The position numbers were made by a program, and so were the translations under genes. This document shows, piece after piece, positions 1-7,806 of a stretch of DNA of 17,377 nucleotides; the stretch's first letter is position 1, and the number at the start of each line of letters is the position of its first letter. Source of the DNA: JADJLQ01 sp034439915 (GTDB taxonomy: Bacteria > Bacteroidota > Bacteroidia > Chitinophagales > Saprospiraceae). A model generated the notes under the pieces. It did not search any database. It saw nothing but the letters and a program-made list of their open reading frames with translations, and had not been told where the DNA came from. Location of the stretch: assembly GCA_034439915.1 (NCBI GenBank), contig JAWXBI010000283.1, positions 1 to 17,377 of the forward strand, read 5' to 3'.

Positions 1-92
1 AGGTCCAGTTCAACAGGCCACTGGACACCAATCGCTGATCATCAAAATCGGGCACACACATCGACATTTTCCAATTTTTCAGATCGGGATAG

Positions 93-236
93 AGTTGTTC
101 CGAACCACTTTTATTTTAAAGGTCATTCCGAATGATTCGGCATTTTAATTAGAGGTCGTTCCGAACGAATCATATTATTTCATCTTATAAGTCGTTCCGA
201 ACGACCAGTTATTTTATTTATAGGTCGTTCTGCGGA
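93..236. repeat. Array of five 15-bp palindromes after lptD
   Basis: Five copies of a GTCGTTCCGAACGAC-like unit begin near 93, 121, 154, 190 and 223, so spacing is 28-36 bp, separated by AT-rich spacers. The copy at 191-205 is a perfect 7+1+7 palindrome. The copy at 121-136 has CATTC/GAATG where others have CGTTC/GAACG, so both arms changed together and symmetry was kept. The last copy is half-degenerate and lies over the final codons and stop of lptD. This could be a site array for a dimeric DNA-binding protein, a species-specific interspersed repeat, or a set of 3'-end hairpins. No cas genes are visible and the spacers are AT-rich and short, so it is not a CRISPR array. Confidence 0.7.
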
Positions 237-2842
237 TCAAAACGGTTTTTCCTATACGGGACTTTAAGGAAACTGAAGGTCCCTGGGTTTGCATAAATAT
301 TAAAACTGTACGTACCTCGCACCGGTTGATAATTAAAATTCATTTGCCAGCAATGCAACCTTCGGGTAACTCCAAAATCAGGATAAGTGAGGTCTTTGTT
401 TTTAAAATCATACCCAATATTGCCAACCCGGATAGACCAGTTTTTAGTCAGTTCAATGGATCCCTGGGTACTGATTGAATTTGCAATCACCCCAAATCTT
501 TCTTTTAGGGTTAGGGGATCGATAAAATTACCTAAGGCAAAATTGTGGTTAAAATAAAAGCCTTTAAACATTTGCCAGAAGGTCTCCGGGTTTTCCCTTT
601 TCTTTTTTGGTGCAGGAGCAGTACCATCATCTGTTTCTTCCGGTTCGGGTTCCGGGTCTTCTTTTTTCTCACCTTTCCATTTGGAAAAGAGATCTTTTAT
701 ATCCTGAAAACTAAAATTAGAGCTCAGGTTAATATCATAATCCTGCAACCGTGCGAGCCCTTGTCCGGATTTGCTCAGCAATTCATTAATACGTCTTCCG
801 GAGGTATCTATTTTATAAAAATCAAAGGATGCCCCTATACTGAGGTTGGTCAGTCCACCAAAGATCCTGGTCGCCCCGCTGACAGACATGGGAGACCACT
901 TGAAGGAGTCTGCGGCAAAATTGTAAAAGCCATTCATATAAATATTGTCAAACAACTTGAATTTCTTTTCCATAGAGTCCTTCTTACTTAAATATTTGGC
1001 TTCAAATACATTGGTGATCGAATATCCAATACCCAGTTGTTTACCGGGTGAAGGGATTTCGTTGTAGGTCATACCTTCAAAAATCGAATAATACCTCCTG
1101 CCGGCACGGGTATCATAAAATCCGGAATAAGGATTATTGGTCGGAGTATAATTCAATGAAACACCGGGACGGATAGTATGACGGATGCCCCGGATAAATC
1201 CTTTTTGAAATTTCATTGTACCATAGATAGCCGTATTCAGGCTCAGGGATGCATTAAATAAATGCGCCGCTTTGAATCCCTTCAGGGTATCCCGTTGAAG
1301 GGTATCCAGGCTACCGTTTAAATTGGAAATCTGCACACTCTGCAGGTTCCAGATCTCCCGGAAATTGATCGACGGCGCCAGATTAAAATATTTCATCACC
1401 CGGAAGTTAACGTCTGTTGACGCCACTTGCCGGACTCCAAAGGAATTTAGAAAATTAGAAAGTGCCTCATTATTAAACAAGGTCGTGTCGGTGGACCTGA
1501 ACAAGGATTGCGCATTGGCATTATAATTAAACGTGATCTGTTCGTACCATTTTTCATCACCTATTTTCAGTTTTCGTTTAAAGGGATAAATGCGCTGCAT
1601 TTGAAAATTAAAATTGGGAAGGCTGACGATCACGGATTTGTCCCGGGTATTTTGGGAGTGGCTCATGGAAGCGGAAAACGAGAAGGGTTTACCCGGAAAG
1701 GTCCTGCTGTAATTGATATTAGAGGATTGATTGTTATTGAGGACTATATTGGCATCATTAAAATTAAGCTGCTGATAATCGTTGGTCTGAATATTGACCG
1801 AGGCAGAAAAATTGTGGTACGGATTGGCTTGAGATGCCTGCCGATGGCTCCATTGGATGGAACGTGAAATCTCGACGTTCAACTGACCTTTATCACCGGT
1901 TTCATAACGGCGGTCGGACATACCAATTTCCAAGTTGCCGCTGAATTTATATCGCTTGGCATAATTAGATCCGAGCTTAATGCCCCATGACCCCCTCGTG
2001 TAAATATCAAATTGAGTACTCAGGTCAAAATGCGGTCCGATCGGTGTATAAAACCCGATGTCCCGCAAACCAAATCCGAGGGTCGGGCTGTATTCATAGT
2101 CCCGGGGAATAATCAGACCTGCACTTCTTTTATCCGTAATGGGGAAGAAACCAAAGGGCAACCATAACGGAGTGGGCACTCCCATAATTTCAACATTGGA
2201 AGGGCCGACAACAACCAGTTTTCCTTTAATAAATTTTTGTTTGGTGCTGCGAATCCCGAAATGAGGGTGTTCGGCATTGCAGGTGGTTAAAATGGCATTT
2301 CGGTTGTAAACGATATCGTTTTGGGTGGTGTCGCCAGGATCCCCTCCAACAAATTTTGTGGTAGTGCCCCGAATAAATACATCCGTATATTTTGTCACGA
2401 CCTGGTCGATGATCCCTTTCCGGGTCCTGAAATTATACCTCATTTTCTGGGCGTCAAACTCCTGTTCCCCATCTGAAAAATGAGGAAGACCAACCCATTT
2501 ACCGGCGCTGTCCAGAACGCCCTCTGCATAAGCAATATCATGATCCATATCCAGACGGATGCGTGCAGCTTTTAAGGAATAGGATTGGTAGGTCACCTGG
2601 GCGTCTCCAAACAGATAAAACATTTTTTCCCCTGCATCCAGATAGGAGCTGTCAACCGAACTATAAATAACTTCAGCATCCGGGGCGTCCCTGGAGATCA
2701 GCACATCAAAGGTATCCCTGGTGACAGCGCTGTCTTTGGCTATCTTCAGGGTGTCCCTCTGGTCGCTGACCTGACCCGTTAAGTCACTAGCCCAAATCCC
2801 GATCAGGAGGACAAGGATGTATTTGAAAACGCTCACAATCAA
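218..2842 (-). CDS. lptD: LPS-assembly protein LptD (OstA family)
   Basis: LptD is the outer-membrane beta-barrel that, with lipoprotein LptE, inserts LPS into the outer leaflet. The 874-residue product starts with a hydrophobic signal segment (about 5-23), followed by an OstA-like periplasmic region (about 60-210). The family signature lies around residues 222-247: PTPLWLPFGFFP, then RSAGLIIP and, further on, a YTRGSWG block. The remainder is rich in alternating aromatic and polar strands typical of a barrel. An acidic/proline/lysine low-complexity segment near 725-752 probably forms an extracellular loop. The start used is TTG at 2842; GTG two codons in (2836) is an alternative, and an in-frame TAG upstream (2866-2864) limits further extension. 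No Shine-Dalgarno is seen. It diverges from the MCE gene, so two envelope-lipid functions share one 199-bp intergenic region. Family is confident; the exact start is not. Confidence 0.92.
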   Translation of the reverse strand: MIVSVFKYILVLLIGIWASDLTGQVSDQRDTLKIAKDSAVTRDTFDVLISRDAPDAEVIYSSVDSSYLDAGEKMFYLFGDAQVTYQSYSLKAARIRLDMDHDIAYAEGVLDSAGKWVGLPHFSDGEQEFDAQKMRYNFRTRKGIIDQVVTKYTDVFIRGTTTKFVGGDPGDTTQNDIVYNRNAILTTCNAEHPHFGIRSTKQKFIKGKLVVVGPSNVEIMGVPTPLWLPFGFFPITDKRSAGLIIPRDYEYSPTLGFGLRDIGFYTPIGPHFDLSTQFDIYTRGSWGIKLGSNYAKRYKFSGNLEIGMSDRRYETGDKGQLNVEISRSIQWSHRQASQANPYHNFSASVNIQTNDYQQLNFNDANIVLNNNQSSNINYSRTFPGKPFSFSASMSHSQNTRDKSVIVSLPNFNFQMQRIYPFKRKLKIGDEKWYEQITFNYNANAQSLFRSTDTTLFNNEALSNFLNSFGVRQVASTDVNFRVMKYFNLAPSINFREIWNLQSVQISNLNGSLDTLQRDTLKGFKAAHLFNASLSLNTAIYGTMKFQKGFIRGIRHTIRPGVSLNYTPTNNPYSGFYDTRAGRRYYSIFEGMTYNEIPSPGKQLGIGYSITNVFEAKYLSKKDSMEKKFKLFDNIYMNGFYNFAADSFKWSPMSVSGATRIFGGLTNLSIGASFDFYKIDTSGRRINELLSKSGQGLARLQDYDINLSSNFSFQDIKDLFSKWKGEKKEDPEPEPEETDDGTAPAPKKKRENPETFWQMFKGFYFNHNFALGNFIDPLTLKERFGVIANSISTQGSIELTKNWSIRVGNIGYDFKNKDLTYPDFGVTRRLHCWQMNFNYQPVRGTYSFNIYANPGTFSFLKVPYRKNRFDPQNDL

Positions 2843-2912
2843 TGGATAAAACGAGATTTGACTCTATTTTGTCGCAGGGTTAACGATAGATTAATGGTCC
2901 GGTTAAGAAATG

Positions 2913-2920
2913 CAAAAATA
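2913..2920 (-). promoter_or_regulatory. Candidate -7 box for lptD
   Basis: On the minus strand this reads TATTTTTG, an exact match to the Bacteroidota -7 consensus TAnnTTTG, about 70 nt upstream of the TTG start. No good -33 TTG is visible at the usual distance, so support is the -7 box and position only. The ten bases TGCAAAAATA (plus strand) recur exactly upstream of icd at 11179-11188. Confidence 0.35.
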
Positions 2921-3000
2921 GGGCATTGTTTTCAGAGCCCACCCGGAATCTTTTAAAAGAATTCCATGCCCGAGATCAGGTAAATTCGGGGAGTTTCAAA

Positions 3001-3034
3001 TTTGTTCACTAGTTAGTTTTTACTAATATCTTTA
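3001..3034 (+). promoter_or_regulatory. Candidate promoter of the MCE gene
   Basis: TTTG at 3001-3004 is followed after about 22 bp by TATCTTTA (3027-3034), close to the Bacteroidota TTTG/TAnnTTTG pattern. A small inverted repeat, TTAGT-TTTT-ACTAA (3013-3026), sits between the two boxes where an operator could lie. Only 7 bp separate the box from the ATG at 3042, so the transcript would be leaderless or nearly so if this is the real promoter. Confidence 0.4.
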
Positions 3035-3041
3035 CACCTTT

Positions 3042-4112
3042 ATGTCGAAAGAATCCCGAATCGCCCTTTTCGCTATTTTCACGATAGCCATCCTTATCCT
3101 TGGTTACAAATTTATCATTGGCAAAAATGTGTTGACTAAAAGCCAGTTTTTTTATGTAAAATACCAGAATATCGATCAACTCCAGGTCTCTAATCCGGTA
3201 ATGATCAATGGCTACGAAATAGGCTCGGTCAATGATATTTACCTGGACCCTATGGACAATACAACACCCATCGTAGTGCTGGAAATTCAGAAAAAAATAA
3301 AGGTGCCCAAAAACTCCAAGGCAGAACTGATGAGCCTGGGATTGATGGGTGGCAAAGCTATTCAACTTAAACTGGCTGGTAAATGTGATACCGATTGTGC
3401 TCAAAGCGGTGACTCCCTCATTGCCAGCTCCCAAAGTTTATTGAGCAGTTTTGTGGGAGAAGGTGAGATCGACGAATATATGGACAAGATCAAAACCAGT
3501 GCCAGCCAATTGTTTGATAGTGTTGCCGGCGAATCCGGAAAAAAGGAAATTAAACAAGGCGTCAGGAATTTTGAAAGAACCCTTGAAAATTTAGCACAAA
3601 GCACCACTCAGCTCAACAGCCTGTTGTTGCGAAACAGTAACAAATTGGATAAATTGATCACCAACCTGGAAAGTATAGTGGGTAATATCCAGAAGTCCAA
3701 TACAGAGATTACCAATATTCTGAAAAATGTCGATGCCATCAGTGCCCAGGTTCAAAAAGCAGATGCCTCCAAGACTTTGGGCGAATTGAATACTACGCTG
3801 GAAGAAGGGAAAAAGGCGATTCAAAAATTGCAGTCTACCATGCAATCTGCAGATGCAACCTTGATGTCCGTCAATACCCTGATCAAAAAAGCCAATGCTG
3901 GTGATGGCACTGTCAGCAAACTGCTCGAAGATCCTAAACTTTATCAGAATTTATCCAGTACGTCCAAACAACTTGAATTGCTCTTGCAGGACGTGCGCCT
4001 TAATCCTAAACGATACATCAATGTTTCCGTGTTTGGTAAAAAACAAAAAGAATATCAGTTGGCAGAAGATGATCCTGCTTTGAAATCAGATAGCCTTCAA
4101 CAAAAGAAATAA
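3042..4112 (+). CDS. MCE-domain (MlaD-like) lipid transport protein
   Basis: The 356-residue product is a periplasmic lipid-shuttle subunit anchored in the inner membrane. One transmembrane helix lies at about residues 6-26, followed by a single MCE domain (about 35-115; the VMINGYEIGSVNDIYLD stretch is the conserved core). A long region rich in Q, N, L and K (about 150-330) looks like the helical part that forms a tube or needle in longer MCE proteins. The tail is polar. In MlaD-like systems such proteins bind phospholipid and work with an MlaE/MlaF ABC transporter; neither is in the window, so the transporter must be encoded elsewhere. The ATG at 3042 is directly followed by the transmembrane segment, which supports the start. 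The 3' end is only 3 bp from the stop of the convergent Spo0M-like gene. Family is confident; substrate is inferred. Confidence 0.88.
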   Translation: MSKESRIALFAIFTIAILILGYKFIIGKNVLTKSQFFYVKYQNIDQLQVSNPVMINGYEIGSVNDIYLDPMDNTTPIVVLEIQKKIKVPKNSKAELMSLGLMGGKAIQLKLAGKCDTDCAQSGDSLIASSQSLLSSFVGEGEIDEYMDKIKTSASQLFDSVAGESGKKEIKQGVRNFERTLENLAQSTTQLNSLLLRNSNKLDKLITNLESIVGNIQKSNTEITNILKNVDAISAQVQKADASKTLGELNTTLEEGKKAIQKLQSTMQSADATLMSVNTLIKKANAGDGTVSKLLEDPKLYQNLSSTSKQLELLLQDVRLNPKRYINVSVFGKKQKEYQLAEDDPALKSDSLQQKK

Positions 4113-4115
4113 AAA

Positions 4116-4592
4116 TTATTTTCCGTCGCGGATCAGTTTGATTTCCTTTTTTTCTGTAGGATTCAATGCAGTACCCTCAATACGGGTGGAAACTTCCACA
4201 TGAAACTGCGAACTGGCATTTTTCAGCATCGTGGCCAGGGAGGCAATTTTACGGTGTACAATAGATTTACCGGCCATTTCATCCATCCCGGATAATTGTG
4301 GGGTCACCGGCAAACGAAAGTCAATGATTTTTTCTCCCAAGGCCGGGATATAAAGGCTTTCATTCCATTCTATCCTGCCCCAAATGTATTCGTTGGTCCT
4401 TTTTTCCTTACCCCTGCCCCGCTGATACGTCTCTACCAGTTTTATTTCAAGGGTTTTGAGGGTCTGCGCTGATTTGGAGTGTAATCGCAGCACACCTTCA
4501 ATGACTTTATCCGTGAGGCGGAATTCAACAGGAATATCCAGATCTACTTTTATTCCTTCGATTCCAAAAAACAATTTTACTCTTCCAAGCAT
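4116..4592 (-). CDS. Spo0M-like arrestin-fold protein
   Basis: The 158-residue soluble product has an N-terminus (MLGRVKLFFGIEGIKVDLDI) and following strand pattern that resemble the Spo0M (sporulation-control) family, which has an arrestin-like beta-sandwich: a KVDLDIPVEFRL strand pair, then KTLEIKLVETYQ, then a FRLPVTP block. The role outside spore formers is unknown; arrestin-like domains usually scaffold other proteins. The start is ATG 4592, the first good start after the upstream stop (4598-4600). An upstream in-frame ATG at 4649 would overlap the previous gene by about 50 bp and adds a stretch unlike the family. It is last in the minus-strand Fe-S operon. The family call rests on my recollection of the pattern and is moderate. 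Confidence 0.55.
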   Translation of the reverse strand: MLGRVKLFFGIEGIKVDLDIPVEFRLTDKVIEGVLRLHSKSAQTLKTLEIKLVETYQRGRGKEKRTNEYIWGRIEWNESLYIPALGEKIIDFRLPVTPQLSGMDEMAGKSIVHRKIASLATMLKNASSQFHVEVSTRIEGTALNPTEKKEIKLIRDGK

Positions 4593-4597
4593 GGTAG

Positions 4598-5086
4598 TCA
4601 ATTTAAACAATACTTGGCTACCCACCCGCTGGCAACTGGTTTGATCCACTCTGTATGTAATCCCACTTTATCCTGGACCATGAGATCGAAGTATTGATCT
4701 ACAGGAGTGATGGCCCCTTGTTTTACCAGGTTTTTGAATTCATTCAGGTTATACGTGACTATGGTATTTCCTTTCATTAAGGCTATTTTGTTCTTACTCA
4801 ACAAAGAAAAGCCCAGGATAGATTCCATGGATTGGACGAAACGAAATAATTTATCGATAGAGCACCCGCTGGACCCGACCTGAGTTTCATCCACCGCCAC
4901 AATAATAAAGTACTGATATTGAATAGAAAAACTGGCCTTTACTGTTGATTGGTGACTGGTCCATTCATCAATAAAGGATTTGATCAAGGGTTCAAATTTG
5001 TTCAGTGCCCCGGAATCGATTGGCTTTTCGCCCTGAAATATCCAGATCCGGGAAGAATCCGGCATATCTTGAAATGGAATCCACAT
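4598..5086 (-). CDS. Conserved Bacteroidota protein (often misnamed 'ABC transporter ATPase')
   Basis: The 162-residue soluble product has no Walker A (GxxxxGKT), signature (LSGGQ) or other nucleotide-binding motif. The recurrent elements are an N-terminal PxSRIWIFQ block, a central VDETQVGSSGCSID segment with a conserved-looking Cys, and a C-terminal region beginning at VDQYFDLMVQDKV. I recognise the layout as a small family common in Bacteroidota that databases often label 'ABC transporter ATPase'; the sequence gives no support for that function. It lies 14 bp downstream of the CCG-domain Fe-S gene and 5 bp upstream of the Spo0M-like gene, so it is co-transcribed and may work with the Fe-S proteins. 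Function unknown. Confidence 0.75.
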   Translation of the reverse strand: MWIPFQDMPDSSRIWIFQGEKPIDSGALNKFEPLIKSFIDEWTSHQSTVKASFSIQYQYFIIVAVDETQVGSSGCSIDKLFRFVQSMESILGFSLLSKNKIALMKGNTIVTYNLNEFKNLVKQGAITPVDQYFDLMVQDKVGLHTEWIKPVASGWVAKYCLN

Positions 5087-5100
5087 AATTTACCTGCAAT

Positions 5101-5880
5101 TTACAGGGTTTTTTGTTGGAGGATGAGTTCTGCCAGATCGTATACCATAATCTCATCCTGTTTATCATTGGCTTTAATGCCATCTGTAAGCATAGTCAGG
5201 CAAAACGGGCAGTTGCTGGCTATTTTTTTTACACCGGTGGTCATTGCCTCCTCTATTCTTTCCTGATTGATCCTTTTGTCACCCGGTTCGTCTTCTTTAA
5301 ACATTTGAGCCCCTCCGGCACCGCAACACAAACCTAGTGATTTGGAACGTTTCATTTCTTTCAGATCAAAATTCAACTGACTTAATATTTCACGGGGATC
5401 TTCAAATATCCCATTAATGCGGCCCAAATAACAGGAATCATGATATGTGATTGTTTCCTGACCAGTGCCTGGATTGATTTTTAATTTTCCGGATTTTATT
5501 AGTTCATTCAAATACACGGTATGATGCCACACCTGATAATGACCGCCCAAGGTGGGGTACTCATTTTTTATCACATTAAAACAATGGGGACAGGTCGTTA
5601 CAATTTTGGTGATCTGATACGATTTCAGGGTTTCAATATTCTGTAAAGCCAACAGCTGGAATAAAAATTCATTACCGGACCTTCTCGCGGGATCGCCCGT
5701 GCATTTTTCTTCATCCCCCAGGATTGCAAAGCGAATACCGGCCATCTGCATCAATTGAGCGAAGGCTCGCGTCACTTTTTGAGCTCGGGCATCATAACTT
5801 CCTGCACAACCTACCCAGAAAAGGACTTCTGGCGATTCGCCCTTTGCGGCGTAATCTGCCATGGTATCAATTTTTTCCAT
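5101..5880 (-). CDS. CCG-domain Fe-S protein (HdrB/LutA-like)
   Basis: The 259-residue cytoplasmic product has two cysteine-rich CCG-type domains like those of heterodisulfide reductase subunit B, GlpC and LutA. Visible ligand candidates are C25, C60, C97 and C100 in the first domain (WVGCAG, TTCPHC) and C150, C185, C186, C224 and C227 in the second (HDSC, GLCCGAGG, NCPFC). Such domains carry iron-sulfur clusters and transfer electrons. It starts 10 bp after the stop of the membrane 4Fe-4S gene, so the pair probably forms one complex passing electrons between a membrane carrier such as menaquinol and an unknown soluble partner. ATG 5880 is preceded closely by that stop. The physiological substrate is not known to me. 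Confidence 0.88.
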   Translation of the reverse strand: MEKIDTMADYAAKGESPEVLFWVGCAGSYDARAQKVTRAFAQLMQMAGIRFAILGDEEKCTGDPARRSGNEFLFQLLALQNIETLKSYQITKIVTTCPHCFNVIKNEYPTLGGHYQVWHHTVYLNELIKSGKLKINPGTGQETITYHDSCYLGRINGIFEDPREILSQLNFDLKEMKRSKSLGLCCGAGGAQMFKEDEPGDKRINQERIEEAMTTGVKKIASNCPFCLTMLTDGIKANDKQDEIMVYDLAELILQQKTL

Positions 5881-5890
5881 GCCTTATATT

Positions 5891-7204
5891 TTATTGGTTG
5901 GTCCAGCTCGAGCGGGGTGCGCTCATAGGCCAAACACTTCCGTTGTTTTCTAAACTATTAAACATAGCTGTCCAGTTTGCAGGTCCAGCCGATTGGCTCA
6001 ATATTTCATTTCTCCGAAGTTCAAGGATAGGTTCCATCGGGTCAATTAATACCGGGCAGGCTTCCACGCAGGCCTGACAAGTGGTACACGCATGAATCTC
6101 TTCAGGATGGATATAGGAAAACAAGGATTTACCATCATCGTAAGGAGTTAATCCGAGTTCTTTATTATCCAATTTGCGCCCAATTTCTTCCATCCGGTCG
6201 CGGATATCCATCATGATTTTGCGTGGAGATAATTTTTTGCCGGTCAAATTAGCCGGGCATACGGTGGTACACCGGCCACATTCAGTGCAGGAGTAGGCAC
6301 CCAGAAGAACACGTCGTGGCAGGTCAAAAACATCTTTTGCTCCAAACTCAGAAATCTCCGGGCTGCTCGTATCCGTGGCGGCTGGATTCAAGCCCAGGAT
6401 TGATCTAACCTCATTCATTACCACCGGCATGTTTTCCATCGTTCCTCTCGGGTTGATCCGGGAGAAGTAAGTTTGAGGAAAAGCCAGGAAAATGTGTAAA
6501 TGTTTTGATATTGGAAGATAATTGATAAATCCAAGCACAACCAGGTAATGTAGCCACCAGCCGGTGCGCTCGAGGGTTTGTAATGTGGCAACCGGTAATT
6601 GCCCCAAAATAAGAGGGCCCAGCCAGCCTGAAATGGCAAAACTTCCTGTCGCCGGATACTGTTCCGGAAGATGTCTTTGCAACACCTGGTCAGCTCCGTT
6701 CATTGTAAAAATGGCCGATACTAAAACCAGTTCTCCTAATAAAATAAGATTAGCATCCAGGCGCGGCCAGGCAGTCATTTCAGCCTGATGAAACCTGCGC
6801 AGTTTGATAATATTTCTTCTCCACAAAAAAATAATGGTTGCCACAAAGGCCAATAAAGACAGGATTTCAACAGAAGAGATGGCAAGGGTATAAAAGCTAC
6901 CCAGTAAGGGGGCAAATACCCGGTGTTGATGAAACATACCATCGGACAATATTTCAATCAGTTCCAGTTGAGTCAACAAAAAGGCAAGATAAATGAAGGC
7001 ATGCAGTACTGCTGGTTTCCACAAGGCAAACATTTTTTTTTGTCCAAAAGCAATCAACAATACATTTTTAAGCCTGAGCCCAATATCCCCGACCGGCGCT
7101 TCTTTTTTACCCAGGAGAATATTTCGATAAATTTTTTTAAAATTCCTGAAAGCCAGGTAAAATGCGGCCAGCGAGATCAGTATAAATAAAAGGGTTGACA
7201 ACAT
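5891..7204 (-). CDS. Membrane-bound 4Fe-4S electron-transfer protein (HdrDE-like)
   Basis: The 437-residue product has an N-terminal half with several hydrophobic helices (about 1-19, 59-82, 97-122, 150-170, 205-225), resembling the membrane quinone- or heme-binding part of HdrE/NarI-type proteins. Two ferredoxin-type clusters follow: C306-x2-C309-x2-C312-x3-C316-P and C373-x2-C376-x2-C379-x3-C383-P. A CCG-type end is lacking and is supplied by the next gene. It is first in a four-gene minus-strand operon and diverges from the phosphoribosyltransferase across only 53 bp. In other Bacteroidota this Fe-S pair commonly sits beside a MCE gene, as it does here. The role is probably membrane electron transfer; the partners are inferred. 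Confidence 0.87.
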   Translation of the reverse strand: MLSTLLFILISLAAFYLAFRNFKKIYRNILLGKKEAPVGDIGLRLKNVLLIAFGQKKMFALWKPAVLHAFIYLAFLLTQLELIEILSDGMFHQHRVFAPLLGSFYTLAISSVEILSLLAFVATIIFLWRRNIIKLRRFHQAEMTAWPRLDANLILLGELVLVSAIFTMNGADQVLQRHLPEQYPATGSFAISGWLGPLILGQLPVATLQTLERTGWWLHYLVVLGFINYLPISKHLHIFLAFPQTYFSRINPRGTMENMPVVMNEVRSILGLNPAATDTSSPEISEFGAKDVFDLPRRVLLGAYSCTECGRCTTVCPANLTGKKLSPRKIMMDIRDRMEEIGRKLDNKELGLTPYDDGKSLFSYIHPEEIHACTTCQACVEACPVLIDPMEPILELRRNEILSQSAGPANWTAMFNSLENNGSVWPMSAPRSSWTNQ

Positions 7205-7257
7205 CCAGGGTAAAAATTCTAACTTGCATAAAATTACAATATCGCGACAACTCTTTT

Positions 7258-7749
7258 ATGAAAATCTTGAACGCAGGTCAGATCAGGCAGAAGATTAAAC
7301 GCCTGGCTATTGAAATTCTGGAAAAAAATACGGATGCCAAAGAGATCATCCTGGCAGGCATCAACAATAAAGGATATGAATTTGCCGAGTACATAAAGAA
7401 GGAGATGACCCAGTTTTCAGCAATTACGATAACCCTTACCCGGATCAAGCTCAATCCTGCTGCACCACTGACCCAGGAGGTGACCGTTGATTTGCCCCTT
7501 GCTCAGTTGGATAAAAAAACGATAATTATAGTAGATGATGTAGCCAATACCGGCCGGACGCTGTTCTATGCGATGAAGCCTATCCTGGGGATACTCCCTA
7601 AAAAATTAGAAGTGGCCGTCCTGGTAGACCGGATGCATAAGGCTTTCCCAATTCAGGTCGATTATGTAGGGTTAAGTTTGTCCACGACTATGGAAGAAAA
7701 TATCGAGGTGGAGTTAACAAATAATGATTGGGTGGTGGAATTGAGATGA
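7258..7749 (+). CDS. PyrR-like phosphoribosyltransferase
   Basis: The 163-residue product has the type I phosphoribosyltransferase fold. The PRPP-binding loop is IIIVDDVANTGRTL, around residues 88-101. An ILAGINNKGYEFAEYI helix near the start and a C-terminal LVDRMHK plus DYVGLSLST segment match the layout of PyrR, the uracil phosphoribosyltransferase/pyr regulator. Whether this protein regulates pyrimidine genes is not shown here: no pyr genes are in the window. The start is ATG 7258, which begins with MKILN and fits the family; an open frame extends to 7195 but would overlap the divergent Fe-S gene's start. No Shine-Dalgarno. Convergent with the DUF2452 gene, with a tandem repeat between them. 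Confidence 0.8.
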   Translation: MKILNAGQIRQKIKRLAIEILEKNTDAKEIILAGINNKGYEFAEYIKKEMTQFSAITITLTRIKLNPAAPLTQEVTVDLPLAQLDKKTIIIVDDVANTGRTLFYAMKPILGILPKKLEVAVLVDRMHKAFPIQVDYVGLSLSTTMEENIEVELTNNDWVVELR

Positions 7750-7806
7750 ATCGATTGATTCGATTTATTCGAATTATTCGATTCATTCGAATTATTCGAT
7801 TTATTC
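7749..7806. repeat. 9-bp tandem repeat between convergent genes
   Basis: Six consecutive 9-bp units of the form ATTCGAATT/ATTCGATTT occupy 7749-7802, plus a partial unit to 7806. The alternating units contain the palindrome AATTCGAATT. The array starts at the last base of the phosphoribosyltransferase stop and runs over the stop codon of the DUF2452 gene. It could serve as a bidirectional transcript end or be a neutral microsatellite. Confidence 0.85.

Noticed and set aside
3..26. Intrinsic terminator from the GTCCAGT/ACTGGAC inverted repeat
   Set aside because: The 7-bp stem has no T-run on either side and no known gene end next to it within the window.
93..236. CRISPR array
   Set aside because: Repeats are short (15 bp), palindromic and variable, spacers are AT-rich and about 15-20 bp, and no cas genes are visible.
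4598..5086. ABC transporter ATPase as the function of the 162-aa protein
   Set aside because: There is no Walker A, Walker B or LSGGQ motif; the common database name is not backed by the sequence.
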